DNA from: Marinobacterium sp. LSUCC0821 | GTDB taxonomy: Bacteria > Pseudomonadota > Gammaproteobacteria > Pseudomonadales > Balneatricaceae | DNA length: 64,000 bases | Assembly (NCBI RefSeq): GCF_012848475.1 | Contig: NZ_CP051666.1 | Location: forward strand, 829,501 to 893,500 | Direction of reading: 5' to 3' | Shown: positions 27,841 to 36,745 of the stretch, piece after piece | How the letters are laid out: each line of letters begins with the position of its first letter | How positions within the stretch are numbered: the stretch's first letter is position 1 | Program-made: the position numbers and the translations under genes | The notes under the pieces: model-generated | Databases searched by the model: none | Told to the model about the DNA's origin: nothing | The model's input: the letters and a program-made list of their open reading frames with translations, nothing else

Positions 27841-27869
27841 AAAAAACGCGGCTTTTGCCGCGTTTTTTT
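27841..27869 (+). terminator. intrinsic terminator of nhaB
   Basis: AAAAAACGCGGC and GCCGCGTTTTTTT form a GC-rich stem with a 4-base loop and a run of seven T, 14 bases after the nhaB stop. It is almost identical to the terminator after ibpA. Confidence 0.92.
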
Positions 27870-27885
27870 GTGCTCAAAGAGCACC

Positions 27886-27980
27886 CGTGACCGGCCTTCA
27901 GCCGGTCATCGGCTTTTGAGCATTTTCCAGACGCCATAATGAATCGAACAGCGGATGACAGGCTGAAAGCCAGTCACCGG
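27886..27980. repeat. pair of GTGAC-type hairpins (inverted)
   Basis: Two hairpins of one family. At 27886-27913 the arms are GACCGGC/GCCGGTC around CTTCA. At 27952-27980 an inverted, imperfect copy has arms GACAGGC/GCCAGTC. The same family recurs at 62181-62259. Confidence 0.75.
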
Positions 27981-28008
27981 AGCCTTGTAGATGGTCCGAT
28001 ACGCCCCC

Positions 28009-28036
28009 CTTGAAACCCAAAAACCAACCCCCATAT
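28009..28036 (+). promoter_or_regulatory. sigma32-type heat-shock promoter of ibpA
   Basis: CTTGAAA at 28009-28015 and CCCCATAT at 28029-28036 are separated by 13 bases. This is a full match to the sigma32 (RpoH) consensus CTTGAAA-N11-16-CCCCATNT. The expected transcript start near 28043 gives a leader of about 85 bases. Confidence 0.9.
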
Positions 28037-28044
28037 TTATATAC

Positions 28045-28128
28045 AGGAGAGGGGCAAAGGCACTCTCCTTAACCTAAACCGCCACGCCTGATGGGTGGCA
28101 CATATTGCTTAAATTTGAGGATATGACT
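28045..28128 (+). promoter_or_regulatory. ROSE-like RNA thermometer in the ibpA leader
   Basis: Three successive hairpins fill the leader. AGGAGAG/CTCTCCT lies at 28045-28070 and GCCAC/GTGGC near 28081-28099. The last, at 28101-28125, pairs CATATT-(G)-CTTA with TGAGGATATG. In it the Shine-Dalgarno GAGG is paired with TTGCT and one G is left bulged, as in ROSE elements. Melting on heating would free the ribosome site eight bases before the ATG. The fold was worked out by hand. Confidence 0.82.
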
Positions 28129-28545
28129 ATGCGTAATTTTGACCTAACACCACTTTACCGTTCTGCTATCGGCTTCGATCGTCTAGCTAATATGATCGAT
28201 ACAGCTTCACGTAACGAACAGCAGTCTGCTTACCCTCCGTACAACATCGAAGCGACTGGTGAGAACACCTACCGCATTACGATGGCTGTAGCAGGATTTA
28301 CTCGCGAAGAGATTGAGATTACCAGCGAGAGCGGCAACCTTGTGATCCGTGGCAATAAAGCAGAAGACCAAGTAGAGCGCACCTACCTATACCAAGGCAT
28401 CGCTGCACGTAACTTTGAGCGTCGCTTCCAACTCGCCGACCACGTACTCGTTGAGAATGCATCTATGGAGAACGGCCTACTTCACGTTGAACTTCTCCGC
28501 GAAATCCCAGAAGCGATGAAGACACGTCGTATTGAGATTAATTAA
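28129..28545 (+). CDS. ibpA: small heat-shock protein IbpA (Hsp20)
   Basis: An ATP-independent holdase that binds unfolding proteins at inclusion bodies. The 138-residue product begins MRNFDLTPLYRSAIGFDRL, very like E. coli IbpA. It has a full alpha-crystallin domain (YNIEATGENTYRITMAVAGF to about residue 120) with the strand motif ENGLLHVEL and a short C-terminal tail. The start is set at the ATG at 28129 because of that match and because GAGG is eight bases upstream; the frame is open from 28105. A sigma32 promoter, a thermometer leader and a terminator all flank it, making it a stand-alone heat-shock gene. Confidence 0.95.
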   Translation: MRNFDLTPLYRSAIGFDRLANMIDTASRNEQQSAYPPYNIEATGENTYRITMAVAGFTREEIEITSESGNLVIRGNKAEDQVERTYLYQGIAARNFERRFQLADHVLVENASMENGLLHVELLREIPEAMKTRRIEIN

Positions 28546-28561
28546 TTTCTGGTGATTGTAT

Positions 28562-28590
28562 AAAAAACGCGGCCTTTGCCGCGTTTTTTT
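28562..28590 (+). terminator. intrinsic terminator of ibpA
   Basis: AAAAAACGCGGC and GCCGCGTTTTTTT form a stem with a run of seven T, 16 bases after the ibpA stop. It is the same design as the nhaB terminator. Confidence 0.92.
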
Positions 28591-28633
28591 ATCAATTCCC
28601 ACCACCTGAGCGGGCTGCATATTTTTAATTTTA

Positions 28634-28680
28634 CTCGGGCTCCTGCCCTCGCCCTTCGGGCCAGCTAAAGCTGTTAAAAA
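28634..28680. repeat. 47-bp direct repeat, copy 2
   Basis: It matches 9851-9897 in the same orientation with two differences. It runs directly into a hairpin, AAACTGA/TCAGTTTTTT (about 28678-28699), that looks like a terminator readable in both directions. Confidence 0.8.
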
Positions 28681-28698
28681 CTGATCCCGTCAGTTTTT

Positions 28699-28833
28699 TC
28701 GCGGCTTCGCCTATGGCGAATGCGCTCCTACGCGACTCTGGAAATACACCGTAGGAGCGCATTCCCGTGGAGCGGGAAGCCGCGATCACAACGTGCAACG
28801 TTGTGTATTCCCAAGCGTGACGATTCACCAAGC
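28699..28833. repeat. paired REP-like element with 19-mer hairpin
   Basis: Two head-to-head REP units have stems CGCC/GGCG (loop TAT) and CCCG/CGGG. The 19-base hairpin CACAACGT-GCA-ACGTTGTG (28787-28805) follows, then the conserved tail GTATTCCCAAGCGTGACG. Its right edge reaches the 3' end of dusC. Confidence 0.85.
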
Positions 28834-28838
28834 CCTTA

Positions 28839-29792
28839 TCAAACAGACCCCAATCTTGCTTTAAGCACATCCCCCACCCTCTGCGCGTTGCGCTCGGTGC
28901 GGATCTCATCGAATAGGATTTTGGCTTGTGGGTAATGCCAGCTCAGCATCTGTAGCCACTGTTTGATTCGGCCGTGAACGTGGCGCTCTTCGATATGTGC
29001 GATCACATCGTTGTAGAATCCGAGCATGTAAGGTTTGAGAAGCTGCCAGCTCTCCTCTAGCTCACGCGGGAAGGTTTCATCTTTGATCTGACGTGCAAGA
29101 AAGGGGTTGGCCACCCAACCGCGGCCAATCATCACATCGTCACACTCGCTTACCTCACGGCAACGCCAGTAGTCATCAGGATTCCACACCTCACCATTAG
29201 CGATAACAGGTATATCGATGGAGTTTTTGATCTTAGCGATCCACTCCCAGTGAGCTGGTGGTTTATACCCCTCCACTTTGGTCCGGGCGTGCACAGTTAA
29301 ATAACTTGCCCCTGCAGCCTCTATTGCTTGGGCATTCTCAATCGCAAGGGATTTATCTTCATACCCAAGGCGCATCTTCGCTGATACTTGGATATTAGCT
29401 GGCACCGCATCGCGAACCGCTTTAACACAGTCGTGTACGACTTCAGGCTCTTTCAGCAGAATAGAACCACCGCGACTCTTATTAACAGTCTTTGCTGGAC
29501 AGCCAAAGTTCATATCAATGGCAGGTGCGCCAAGCTCTAGGGCACGCAGGGCATTATTGGCTAGGGATTCTGGATCAGAGCCTAACAGCTGAACAACCAA
29601 CGGGATGTCGCCGTATCCGCAGTAGTCAGACTCGAGTTCTGGGACCAGTTTATGAAATATCTTTGGTGGTAAAAGCGTGTCGTTAACGCGAATGAACTCA
29701 GTCACCATCTGATCAGCGCCACCGGTTTTAGCTAGAAGGCGTCGCATACTAAAATCTACGACACCCTCCATTGGGGCAACGATCAGTCTCAT
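28839..29792 (-). CDS. dusC: tRNA-dihydrouridine(16) synthase DusC
   Basis: An FMN enzyme that reduces uridine 16 of tRNA to dihydrouridine. The 317-residue protein opens with MRLIVAPMEGVVDFSMRRLL and TEFIRVNDTLLPPKIFH, as in E. coli DusC rather than DusA or DusB. It contains the catalytic-cysteine motif MNFGCPAKTVNKSRGGS near residues 93-109 and the FMN-binding HARTKVEGY near 168 and IANGEVWNPDD near 196. It is encoded 7 bp downstream of metZ on the same strand, at the end of the metZ-purF run, with a REP pair just beyond its stop. Confidence 0.93.
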   Translation of the reverse strand: MRLIVAPMEGVVDFSMRRLLAKTGGADQMVTEFIRVNDTLLPPKIFHKLVPELESDYCGYGDIPLVVQLLGSDPESLANNALRALELGAPAIDMNFGCPAKTVNKSRGGSILLKEPEVVHDCVKAVRDAVPANIQVSAKMRLGYEDKSLAIENAQAIEAAGASYLTVHARTKVEGYKPPAHWEWIAKIKNSIDIPVIANGEVWNPDDYWRCREVSECDDVMIGRGWVANPFLARQIKDETFPRELEESWQLLKPYMLGFYNDVIAHIEERHVHGRIKQWLQMLSWHYPQAKILFDEIRTERNAQRVGDVLKARLGSV

Positions 29793-29799
29793 AGAGCTA

Positions 29800-31029
29800 T
29801 TAGATTGCAGCTAGGCCGCGGAGTAGATCGGCTTTGAGATCTTCAACACTCTCAAGACCCACGGATAGGCGAATGAGATTATCGTGGATGCCCGCTTCTG
29901 CACGCGCTTGCGCAGACATACGGCCGTGAGTTGTTGTCGCAGGATGGGTAATCGTACTCTTCACATCACCGAGGTTACCGGTGATAGAGACCATCTGGGT
30001 TGCATCGATAAAGCGCCACGCTGCAGCTTTCTCTTCACCCGCGGGAGCAACCACTTCAAAACCCATCACCGCACCGAAACCGCTCTGCTGACGTTTTGCC
30101 AGCGCATGTTGTGGATGCGACTCAAGACCTGAGTAGTAGACACAAGCAATACCTGGTTGAGTCTCTAACCACTGTGCAATTTCAAGCGCCGCTTCAGAGT
30201 GTGCACGCATACGCAGTGGCAGTGTCTCTAACCCTTTCTGGAAGACCCAAGCATTGAAAGGACTTAAGCAGGCACCGGCAGTACGAATATAGCCAAACAC
30301 CTCTTCCATATCAGCATCGCGTCCTACCACGACGCCACCCACCACACGGCCTTGTCCATCAAGGTGCTTAGTTGCAGAGTGCATTACGATGTCAGCACCC
30401 AGTGCCAGCGGCTTCTGTAGAACTGGTGTGAGGAAGCAGTTATCCACGACCAACTTCGCGTTAGCGGCATGAGCAATTTCGGCTACCGCTGCGATATCGG
30501 TTAATTCTGCAAGAGGGTTACTTGGCGTCTCTAGGAAAAACATCTTGGTCGTTGGACGAACCGCAGCACGCCAAGCATCAAGGTTTTTTGGATCGACGTA
30601 GGTAGTCTCAATGCCCGCACGCGATACGTACTTATCGAATAGCGAAACAGTTGAACCAAAAACGGAGCGCGAGCAGACCACATGATCTCCATGCTTCATC
30701 AATGAGAGACAAAGGCTCATGATGCCGGCCATACCAGAGGCAGTTGCGATTGCACGCTCACCACCCTCTAGTGCTGCAATACGACGCTCAAACGCTTGAA
30801 CCGTTGGATTAGTGAAGCGTGAGTAGATATTCCCCTCTTCATCACCACCAAAGGTTGCCGCAGCTTCACGTGCCGAGCTGTAGACAAAGCTCGAGGTTGG
30901 GTAAATAGCATCTGAGTGCTCACCCTCTTCACTGCGGTACTGACCTGCACGAACCGCCAATGTATCTAGCTCATAGCCATCATCATTGAACTGAATTCGT
31001 TCTGGTCGTTCAAAGCCTTTACGCGCCAT
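29800..31029 (-). CDS. metZ: O-succinylhomoserine sulfhydrylase
   Basis: A PLP enzyme that makes homocysteine directly from O-succinylhomoserine and sulfide. The 409-residue protein belongs to the Cys/Met metabolism family. It has YPTSSFVYSSAREAAATFGG near residue 45, the PLP-binding lysine in MHSATKHLDGQGRVVGGVVV near 210, and LIRLSVGLESVEDLKADL at the C terminus. MetZ follows purF in pseudomonads as it does here (9 bp), which supports this name over cystathionine gamma-synthase. It is part of a long minus-strand operon-like run. Confidence 0.92.
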   Translation of the reverse strand: MARKGFERPERIQFNDDGYELDTLAVRAGQYRSEEGEHSDAIYPTSSFVYSSAREAAATFGGDEEGNIYSRFTNPTVQAFERRIAALEGGERAIATASGMAGIMSLCLSLMKHGDHVVCSRSVFGSTVSLFDKYVSRAGIETTYVDPKNLDAWRAAVRPTTKMFFLETPSNPLAELTDIAAVAEIAHAANAKLVVDNCFLTPVLQKPLALGADIVMHSATKHLDGQGRVVGGVVVGRDADMEEVFGYIRTAGACLSPFNAWVFQKGLETLPLRMRAHSEAALEIAQWLETQPGIACVYYSGLESHPQHALAKRQQSGFGAVMGFEVVAPAGEEKAAAWRFIDATQMVSITGNLGDVKSTITHPATTTHGRMSAQARAEAGIHDNLIRLSVGLESVEDLKADLLRGLAAI

Positions 31030-31038
31030 CTCTATTCC

Positions 31039-32559
31039 TTAGAACGCTTTATGTAGGTTAGCAGACTCATTTCCCTGATCTGCTTCATCTTCGCGTGACG
31101 CCTTCGCATCATCATTTCGCTTAGCATTGATGCTGTCGAGGTAGTCGCGAGTTACAGTGCCCGTTACATACTCACCATCAAATACACAGGTATCGAATTC
31201 ACGAATCGATGAGTTGAACTGAGTCACACAATCTTTTAGATCTTCAAGATCTTGATAGAGCATCCAATCACATCCGATCGCCTCACCCACCTCTTCGGGG
31301 GTACGACCATGAGCAATTAACTCCTGTGCGCTTGGCATATCGATACCGAATACGTTCGGGAAACGAACTTCAGGCGCTGCTGATGCAAAGTAGACCTTAC
31401 GTGCACCCGCCTGATAAGCCATCTCGACGATCTGTGCCGATGTTGTACCGCGCACGATAGAGTCATCTACCAGCATTACAACCTTACCTTTGAACTCTAC
31501 AGAGATAGGGTTGAGTTTCTGGCGCACCGACTTCTTACGCTGAGTCTGTCCCGGCATGATGAAGGTACGACCGATGTAACGGTTCTTGATAAAGCCTTCA
31601 CGGTAGGTAACACCCAAGCTCTTAGCCATCTCCAGTGCCGCCGTACGGCTGGTGTCTGGTATCGGCATGATCACATCAATATCGTGATCTGGACGCTCAC
31701 GACGCACTTTATCTGCAAGCTTCACACCCATCGCCATACGCGAGTTGTGAACAGGTACATCATCTAGAATTGAGTCAGGACGTGCTAGGTAGACATACTC
31801 AAATAGACAAGGCGCGAGCGTCGACTTGCTTGCACACTGTTTCGTTGAGATTTCACCATCCTGTGAGATGAAGATAGCTTCACCAGGGGCAACGTCACGA
31901 ATAATTTCAAAACCAGCTGTATCGAGGGCAACAGACTCAGAAGAGACCATGTACTCAGTACCATCTTCCGTTTCACGTTTACCATAGATGAGCGGACGAA
32001 TACCGAACGGATCACGGAACGCAACCAGACCCTGACCTGTAATCATGGTCACTACTGCATAACCACCTTCACAGCGCTGGTGCACTCGCGCCACAACCTG
32101 GAAGATATCATCTGCGGAAGGAACCAACTTACCCAACTGCTGAAGTTCGTGTGCAAAAACGTTTAGAAGTACTTCAGAGTCAGAGGTGGTGTTTACGTGA
32201 CGAAGATCTTCACGAAAGATCTCATCCGCCAACTTCTCTGAGTTGGTGAGGTTACCGTTGTGCGCCAGTGCTATACCGTAAGGTGAGTTCACATAGAATG
32301 GCTGCGCTTCAGCAGAGCTGGAGCTACCCGCTGTAGGGTAACGGACATGACCAATACCCATGTTGCCGTTCAGCTTCTTCATGTGACGTGTACGGAACAC
32401 CTCATTCACGAGCCCGTTGTCTTTACGAAGAAAGAAACGGTTACCCTCACAGGTCACCATACCTGCTGCGTCCTGGCCACGATGCTGTAGCACAGTCAAC
32501 GTATCAAAGATGGTCTGGTTAACGAAGGATTTGGCAACAATGCCAACTATTCCACACAT
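31039..32559 (-). CDS. purF: amidophosphoribosyltransferase PurF
   Basis: The first enzyme of purine synthesis; it makes 5-phosphoribosylamine from PRPP and glutamine. The 506-residue protein starts MCGIVGIV with the nucleophilic Cys2 of the class II glutaminase domain (about residues 1-235). The phosphoribosyltransferase domain follows, with the PRPP loop [15 protein letters not shown] near 365. The C-terminal tail is acidic. It lies 19 bp downstream of cvpA, the classic neighbour, and 9 bp upstream of metZ. Confidence 0.97.
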   Translation of the reverse strand: MCGIVGIVAKSFVNQTIFDTLTVLQHRGQDAAGMVTCEGNRFFLRKDNGLVNEVFRTRHMKKLNGNMGIGHVRYPTAGSSSSAEAQPFYVNSPYGIALAHNGNLTNSEKLADEIFREDLRHVNTTSDSEVLLNVFAHELQQLGKLVPSADDIFQVVARVHQRCEGGYAVVTMITGQGLVAFRDPFGIRPLIYGKRETEDGTEYMVSSESVALDTAGFEIIRDVAPGEAIFISQDGEISTKQCASKSTLAPCLFEYVYLARPDSILDDVPVHNSRMAMGVKLADKVRRERPDHDIDVIMPIPDTSRTAALEMAKSLGVTYREGFIKNRYIGRTFIMPGQTQRKKSVRQKLNPISVEFKGKVVMLVDDSIVRGTTSAQIVEMAYQAGARKVYFASAAPEVRFPNVFGIDMPSAQELIAHGRTPEEVGEAIGCDWMLYQDLEDLKDCVTQFNSSIREFDTCVFDGEYVTGTVTRDYLDSINAKRNDDAKASREDEADQGNESANLHKAF

Positions 32560-32578
32560 CCGATCTACCTATATCGAA

Positions 32579-33100
32579 CTATTTATTTGCACCGGAGATC
32601 ACTGAGTCATTACTCATTGACCAGATCGCCCCGCCTAACTGTTTCGCTGTCTCTTTCGTCCACTCCTCCATCAATACGAAGTGAGGAATGAGCTGAGAAT
32701 CTTGCCACCATTGGTCCTCTGTGACTGGGGTCATACCCAATAGCATCACAATAATCACAACCAATAGACCGCCACGTACAACACCAAATCCCATACCGAG
32801 GATGCGATCAGTGGCCGATAAACCTGTTGCGCTCACCAGCGCTGTCACCAACATGGCAACAAGGGAGCCTGCAATCAGAGTAAGAACAAAGAGTATACCG
32901 AAGGCCGCCAACACGCGCAGTGAAGGTGTATCGATGTAGTCGGTAAGATAGATACTGAGTTGGCTTGAGAATAGTCGGCCTATGATGAAGGCGCTGACCC
33001 AAGTGATAAGCGATAGGGCCTCACGCACGAAACCGCGCTTAAGGCTAAATAGGGCTGAAATGCCCACAATGCCGAGGATAACCCAATCAGTCCAGATCAT
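32579..33100 (-). CDS. cvpA: CvpA family membrane protein
   Basis: A 173-residue inner-membrane protein with four hydrophobic segments (about residues 5-22, 28-45, 62-85 and 100-120) and a CvpA-type start IWTDWVILGIVGISALFSLKRG. It is named for colicin V production in E. coli; its molecular role is still unclear and has been linked to envelope stress. The position immediately upstream of purF and downstream of a dedD-like gene is the standard gammaproteobacterial order. Confidence 0.92.
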   Translation of the reverse strand: MIWTDWVILGIVGISALFSLKRGFVREALSLITWVSAFIIGRLFSSQLSIYLTDYIDTPSLRVLAAFGILFVLTLIAGSLVAMLVTALVSATGLSATDRILGMGFGVVRGGLLVVIIVMLLGMTPVTEDQWWQDSQLIPHFVLMEEWTKETAKQLGGAIWSMSNDSVISGANK

Positions 33101-33163
33101 TTGGAGTGTCCCAACTCTAAAACGGGCGCCATTCTAACAGAGCCCATTGATGAACCCAATCAA

Positions 33164-33751
33164 CTATTCAGTGGTAAACCGAACAATCATACCATCCAAA
33201 GAGTACTGCTCTTTGATGGTTACTTTAAGTTTCTCTAAACGTGTACGCTGCATCTCTGGTCCAACATAGACACGAACCAACTCATCCGCACGACGTATGT
33301 AGACCTTGTAACCCGCCTGCGTCAGCTCAGCACGCAGTGATTTTGCATTTCGCTCATCACGGAAGCTAGCCAACTGCAAAGACCAAGCGGCTGGAATGCC
33401 GTTAGCGTCAAGGGTTGGCATATCTTCAGAGGGTGCTACATCTTGCGGTGCACGCTTTTTAGCAGCTTCGACAATCTCAACTGGCGGCGCTTTAACCACG
33501 ACCGGCTCGAGAACCTTAGCAGGCTCCGGTTTAGCCTCTACCACCTCCGGAGCCGCTTCAACTGCAGCAGGCGCCGCCTCAACAATAGCTGGCATCTCAG
33601 GACGTGGTGGAATCCGATTCTCAATATGACGCTCTTTGTAGCCCGCTGCATCAAAGATCAGCGGCGATACAGCCAACGAAATAATCAGTAGCGCTGCTAA
33701 ACCAATTAAGCGGCGACGAATACTCGCTTGAACTAACGCGTCTTGAGCCAC
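33164..33751 (-). CDS. dedD: DedD-like SPOR-domain protein
   Basis: A 195-residue single-pass inner-membrane protein. There is a short cytoplasmic start, a TM helix at about residues 13-32, and a Pro/Ala/Glu/Val-rich periplasmic linker (about 45-110). A C-terminal SPOR domain (WSLQLASFRDERNAKSLRAE to the end) binds denuded glycan strands at the division septum. DedD supports constriction in E. coli. The gene overlaps folC by 19 bp at its start and lies upstream of cvpA, as in related genomes. Confidence 0.9.
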   Translation of the reverse strand: MAQDALVQASIRRRLIGLAALLIISLAVSPLIFDAAGYKERHIENRIPPRPEMPAIVEAAPAAVEAAPEVVEAKPEPAKVLEPVVVKAPPVEIVEAAKKRAPQDVAPSEDMPTLDANGIPAAWSLQLASFRDERNAKSLRAELTQAGYKVYIRRADELVRVYVGPEMQRTRLEKLKVTIKEQYSLDGMIVRFTTE

Positions 33752-35004
33752 GCCAGAGCCTCCGTGACAGTTAAAAATGAACCACAGACTAGAACTTGAT
33801 CATCGCTACTCAAACTACCCTCAAGTTCAGACAGAGCCGCTTGAGTTGAGTCGTAGAGATCAACCTCTAGGTTTGATCCAAGAAGATTTTTAAGTTCAGC
33901 AGCTGTGCTAGCACGCGGCCCCTCTAATGAGACCAGCTTCCAGCTATCAACCACAGGTTTCAGCGCTTCAATCACCGCTTCGCGATCTTTATCTTTCAAC
34001 ATCCCCAATACAAGGGTGCGTTTCTTGTTTGCCGGCTCAGCCAACAACTGCTGCGCTAGATATGTAGCCGCTTCAGGGTTGTGGGCAACATCGAGAATCA
34101 TCTCTGCATCGCCCAATTGTGCTCGCTGCATACGACCGGTTAAATCTGCCGTCGCCAACCCTTTATGGATCGCCTCGATAGGACAGTCCGGCGCTATTAA
34201 ACTCAACACTTGAAGTACCGTTGCCGCATTACGAACAGGCAGTTTCGGCAGAGGTAGATCTAAGTAAGCGATGTGTTCACCTAGCTTATCAAGGCCCGCC
34301 CAGTTCCATGAGACGGCTGATAGATCCATGTGGAAATCTTGGTCACGAATGTAGAGGGGTGTATTGAGCTCGCTTGAGTGCTGAATGATAGAACGTGGTG
34401 GCTGAGCTAAACCGATAACTGCCGGTTTAGCTGCACGAAAGATGCCGGCTTTCTCACGGCCAATCGACTCGAGACTGTCACCCAACCAGTCGATATGGTC
34501 GAGAGCGATACTGGTGATAACAGCGATGTCAGCATCAATAATATTGACCGCATCGAGTCGTCCACCGAGACCCACTTCAAGAATCACAAAATCAAGTTGC
34601 GCATCTGAAAAGATCTTCAGTGCGGCAAGCGTACCGTACTCGAAATAGGTTAGAGAGATCTCACCGCGCACAGCATCGATCGCCTCAAAAGCATCAACTA
34701 TAACTTCATTATCCGCATTTAAGCCATTGATTCTTATGCGCTCGTTATAATCTATAAAGTGAGGTGATGAGTAGACACCTGTACTTTTACCATCCGCTTG
34801 AAGGATTGCTTCCAACAATGAACAGCTGCTGCCCTTACCGTTAGTACCGGCAACAGTGATCACTTTAGATTGGCTAAAATTGAGGTTGAGTCGACCTGCT
34901 ACCTGGCTAACCCGATCAAGACCCAAATCGATCTCAGTCGGGTGCCCAGCTTCGATACGCGCCAGCCAGTCGGCTAAAGATTTGGCTGCGATCGAATTTG
35001 ACAT
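33733..35004 (-). CDS. folC: bifunctional dihydrofolate/folylpolyglutamate synthase
   Basis: Adds L-glutamate to dihydropteroate and to folates. The 423-residue Mur-ligase-type protein has the ATP-binding loop TVAGTNGKGSSCSLLEAIL near residues 49-67, YSSPHFIDYNERIRING near 78, LEVGLGGRLDAVN near 140, and the C-terminal ligase domain with LDVAHNPEAA near 305. It is located between accD (27 bp upstream) and dedD (19 bp overlap) on the same strand, a conserved order. Confidence 0.96.
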   Translation of the reverse strand: MSNSIAAKSLADWLARIEAGHPTEIDLGLDRVSQVAGRLNLNFSQSKVITVAGTNGKGSSCSLLEAILQADGKSTGVYSSPHFIDYNERIRINGLNADNEVIVDAFEAIDAVRGEISLTYFEYGTLAALKIFSDAQLDFVILEVGLGGRLDAVNIIDADIAVITSIALDHIDWLGDSLESIGREKAGIFRAAKPAVIGLAQPPRSIIQHSSELNTPLYIRDQDFHMDLSAVSWNWAGLDKLGEHIAYLDLPLPKLPVRNAATVLQVLSLIAPDCPIEAIHKGLATADLTGRMQRAQLGDAEMILDVAHNPEAATYLAQQLLAEPANKKRTLVLGMLKDKDREAVIEALKPVVDSWKLVSLEGPRASTAAELKNLLGSNLEVDLYDSTQAALSELEGSLSSDDQVLVCGSFLTVTEALAWLKTR

Positions 35005-35031
35005 CTTAACGACTCGTACTGGCTATTGGAG

Positions 35032-35901
35032 TTACTTAGCCAGTGCAGGTTTACCCTGCATCTGACGAAGAATCTTACCAAGGCGCTCGCGCAGTTCACC
35101 ACGCTCGATGATCATATCTACCTGACCATGCTCTAGAAGGAATTCACTTCGCTGGAAACCTTCAGGAAGCTTCTCACGCACTGTCTGCTCGATAACACGA
35201 GGGCCAGCAAAACCAACAAGGGCACGCGGCTCAGCCACGTTAAGGTCACCCAACATAGCAAGACTTGCTGACACACCACCGTAGACAGGGTCAGTCAGTA
35301 CAGAGATAAACGGAATACCCTGCACGCGCATCTCTTCAAGAACCGCAGAGGTACGCGCCATCTGCATTAGGGAAAAGAGCGCCTCTTGCATACGGGCACC
35401 ACCTGATGCTGAGAAACAAACTAGTGGAATACCCTCAGCCAGTGATACTTCAGCAGCACGCACGAATCGCTCACCAACAACGGTACCCATTGAGCCGCCC
35501 ATGAAGCGGAACTCAAATGCAACAGCGGCAACTGGCATACCCTCTAGGGTACCCTTCATCGCAACAAGTGCATCTTTCTCGCCGGTATCACGCTGTGCAG
35601 CGGTTAGACGGTCTTTGTACTTTTTCGAATCTTTAAACTTGAGACGATCGATCGGCTCAATGTTTGCTGCGATCTCTTGTGTAGAACCTGCATCAAGGAA
35701 GTAGTTCAAACGCTGACGCGCACCGATGCGTAGGTGGTGATCACACTTAGGGCAGACAAACAGGGTCTTTTCGAGTTCAGGCTTGTAGAGTACCGATTCA
35801 CACTTAGGGCACTTTTCCCAAAGACCCTCTGGTACGCTATTACGCTTCTTCGCATCATTACGAGCCAGTGAAGGTACAATTTTTTCTAACCAGTTACTCA
35901 T
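35032..35901 (-). CDS. accD: acetyl-CoA carboxylase carboxyltransferase subunit beta
   Basis: The zinc-binding beta subunit of the carboxyltransferase that forms malonyl-CoA for fatty acid synthesis; it pairs with AccA. The 289-residue product starts [12 protein letters not shown] four-cysteine zinc ribbon lies near 26-48 (CPKCESVLY ... CPKCDHHL). The crotonase-like domain includes [15 protein letters not shown] near 128 and [10 protein letters not shown] near 155. The start is at 35901, with AGGA six bases before it; an in-frame codon seven residues upstream has no such site. It is placed 7 bp after trpA's stop side in the trp-acc-fol run. Confidence 0.95.
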   Translation of the reverse strand: MSNWLEKIVPSLARNDAKKRNSVPEGLWEKCPKCESVLYKPELEKTLFVCPKCDHHLRIGARQRLNYFLDAGSTQEIAANIEPIDRLKFKDSKKYKDRLTAAQRDTGEKDALVAMKGTLEGMPVAAVAFEFRFMGGSMGTVVGERFVRAAEVSLAEGIPLVCFSASGGARMQEALFSLMQMARTSAVLEEMRVQGIPFISVLTDPVYGGVSASLAMLGDLNVAEPRALVGFAGPRVIEQTVREKLPEGFQRSEFLLEHGQVDMIIERGELRERLGKILRQMQGKPALAK

Positions 35902-35928
35902 CTCAAATCCTCGTTCGATCAATGCGCC

Positions 35929-36732
35929 TTAGGCGTCGATCGCTTCACGCATATCTTTAACAATTGCAGCGACTGCTGCAGGAATTTTATCTGCATCGTT
36001 TGCTAGTTCAGCGATCTTATTGACCAACACACTGCCTACGATAGCACCGTCAGCCACCTGACATACCGCCGCTGCTGACGCTCCATCACGAATACCAAAG
36101 CCTACACAGATTGGTAGGTCTGTATCCTGACGCATATCTGAGATGTAGCTTGCCACTTCATCTACGTTCAATGCCGAAGAGCCCGTTACACCCTTAACTG
36201 ATACATAGTAGAGGTAACCACTGCCCTGCTTACAAATTGCTGCACGACGTACTGGAGAGGTCGTTGGTGCAATTAGGAAGATAATATCAAGATTCTCTGC
36301 CTTTAGGGCATCCATCAAGCCAGCTGACTCAATCGGCGGCATATCAACCACCAAAACGCCATCAACACCGGCAGCTTTAGCACGGGTCGCAAAGTTTTCG
36401 TAACCGATAGCTTCGATAGGATTTAGGTAACCCATCAAGACCACTGGGGTCTTATCATCGGTGCGACGAAACTCCGCCACCATATCAAGAACATCCAGAA
36501 GACGCGTACCGTGAACAAGTGCACGCTCACAAGCTAACTGGATAACAGGGCCATCCGCCATCGGATCTGAGAATGGAACGCCCAACTCGATCACATCTGC
36601 ACCCGCTTCAACAAGCGCATGCATTAGCGGCACAGTTACCTGTGGATTCGGATCACCGGCTGTCACGTAAGGGACGATCGCTTTACGACCATCCGCTTTC
36701 ATTGCAGCAAAGCAGGCTTCAATACGACTCAT
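35929..36732 (-). CDS. trpA: tryptophan synthase alpha chain
   Basis: Cleaves indole-3-glycerol phosphate to indole and glyceraldehyde 3-phosphate and passes indole to TrpB through a tunnel. The 267-residue TIM barrel has the catalytic Glu and Asp in [20 protein letters not shown] near residues 46-65 and the phosphate loop [11 protein letters not shown] near 212. The ATG at 36732 has GGAG seven bases upstream. It follows trpB by 13 bp, so the two subunits are made together. Confidence 0.97.
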   Translation of the reverse strand: MSRIEACFAAMKADGRKAIVPYVTAGDPNPQVTVPLMHALVEAGADVIELGVPFSDPMADGPVIQLACERALVHGTRLLDVLDMVAEFRRTDDKTPVVLMGYLNPIEAIGYENFATRAKAAGVDGVLVVDMPPIESAGLMDALKAENLDIIFLIAPTTSPVRRAAICKQGSGYLYYVSVKGVTGSSALNVDEVASYISDMRQDTDLPICVGFGIRDGASAAAVCQVADGAIVGSVLVNKIAELANDADKIPAAVAAIVKDMREAIDA

Positions 36733-36745
36733 CAAACTACTCCAA

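Noticed and set aside
28631-28935. Frames of 71-92 codons on both strands near 28.6-28.9 kb
   Set aside because: They consist of REP repeat sequence and the dusC 3' end; similar peptides (MRSYA...) appear at other REP copies.
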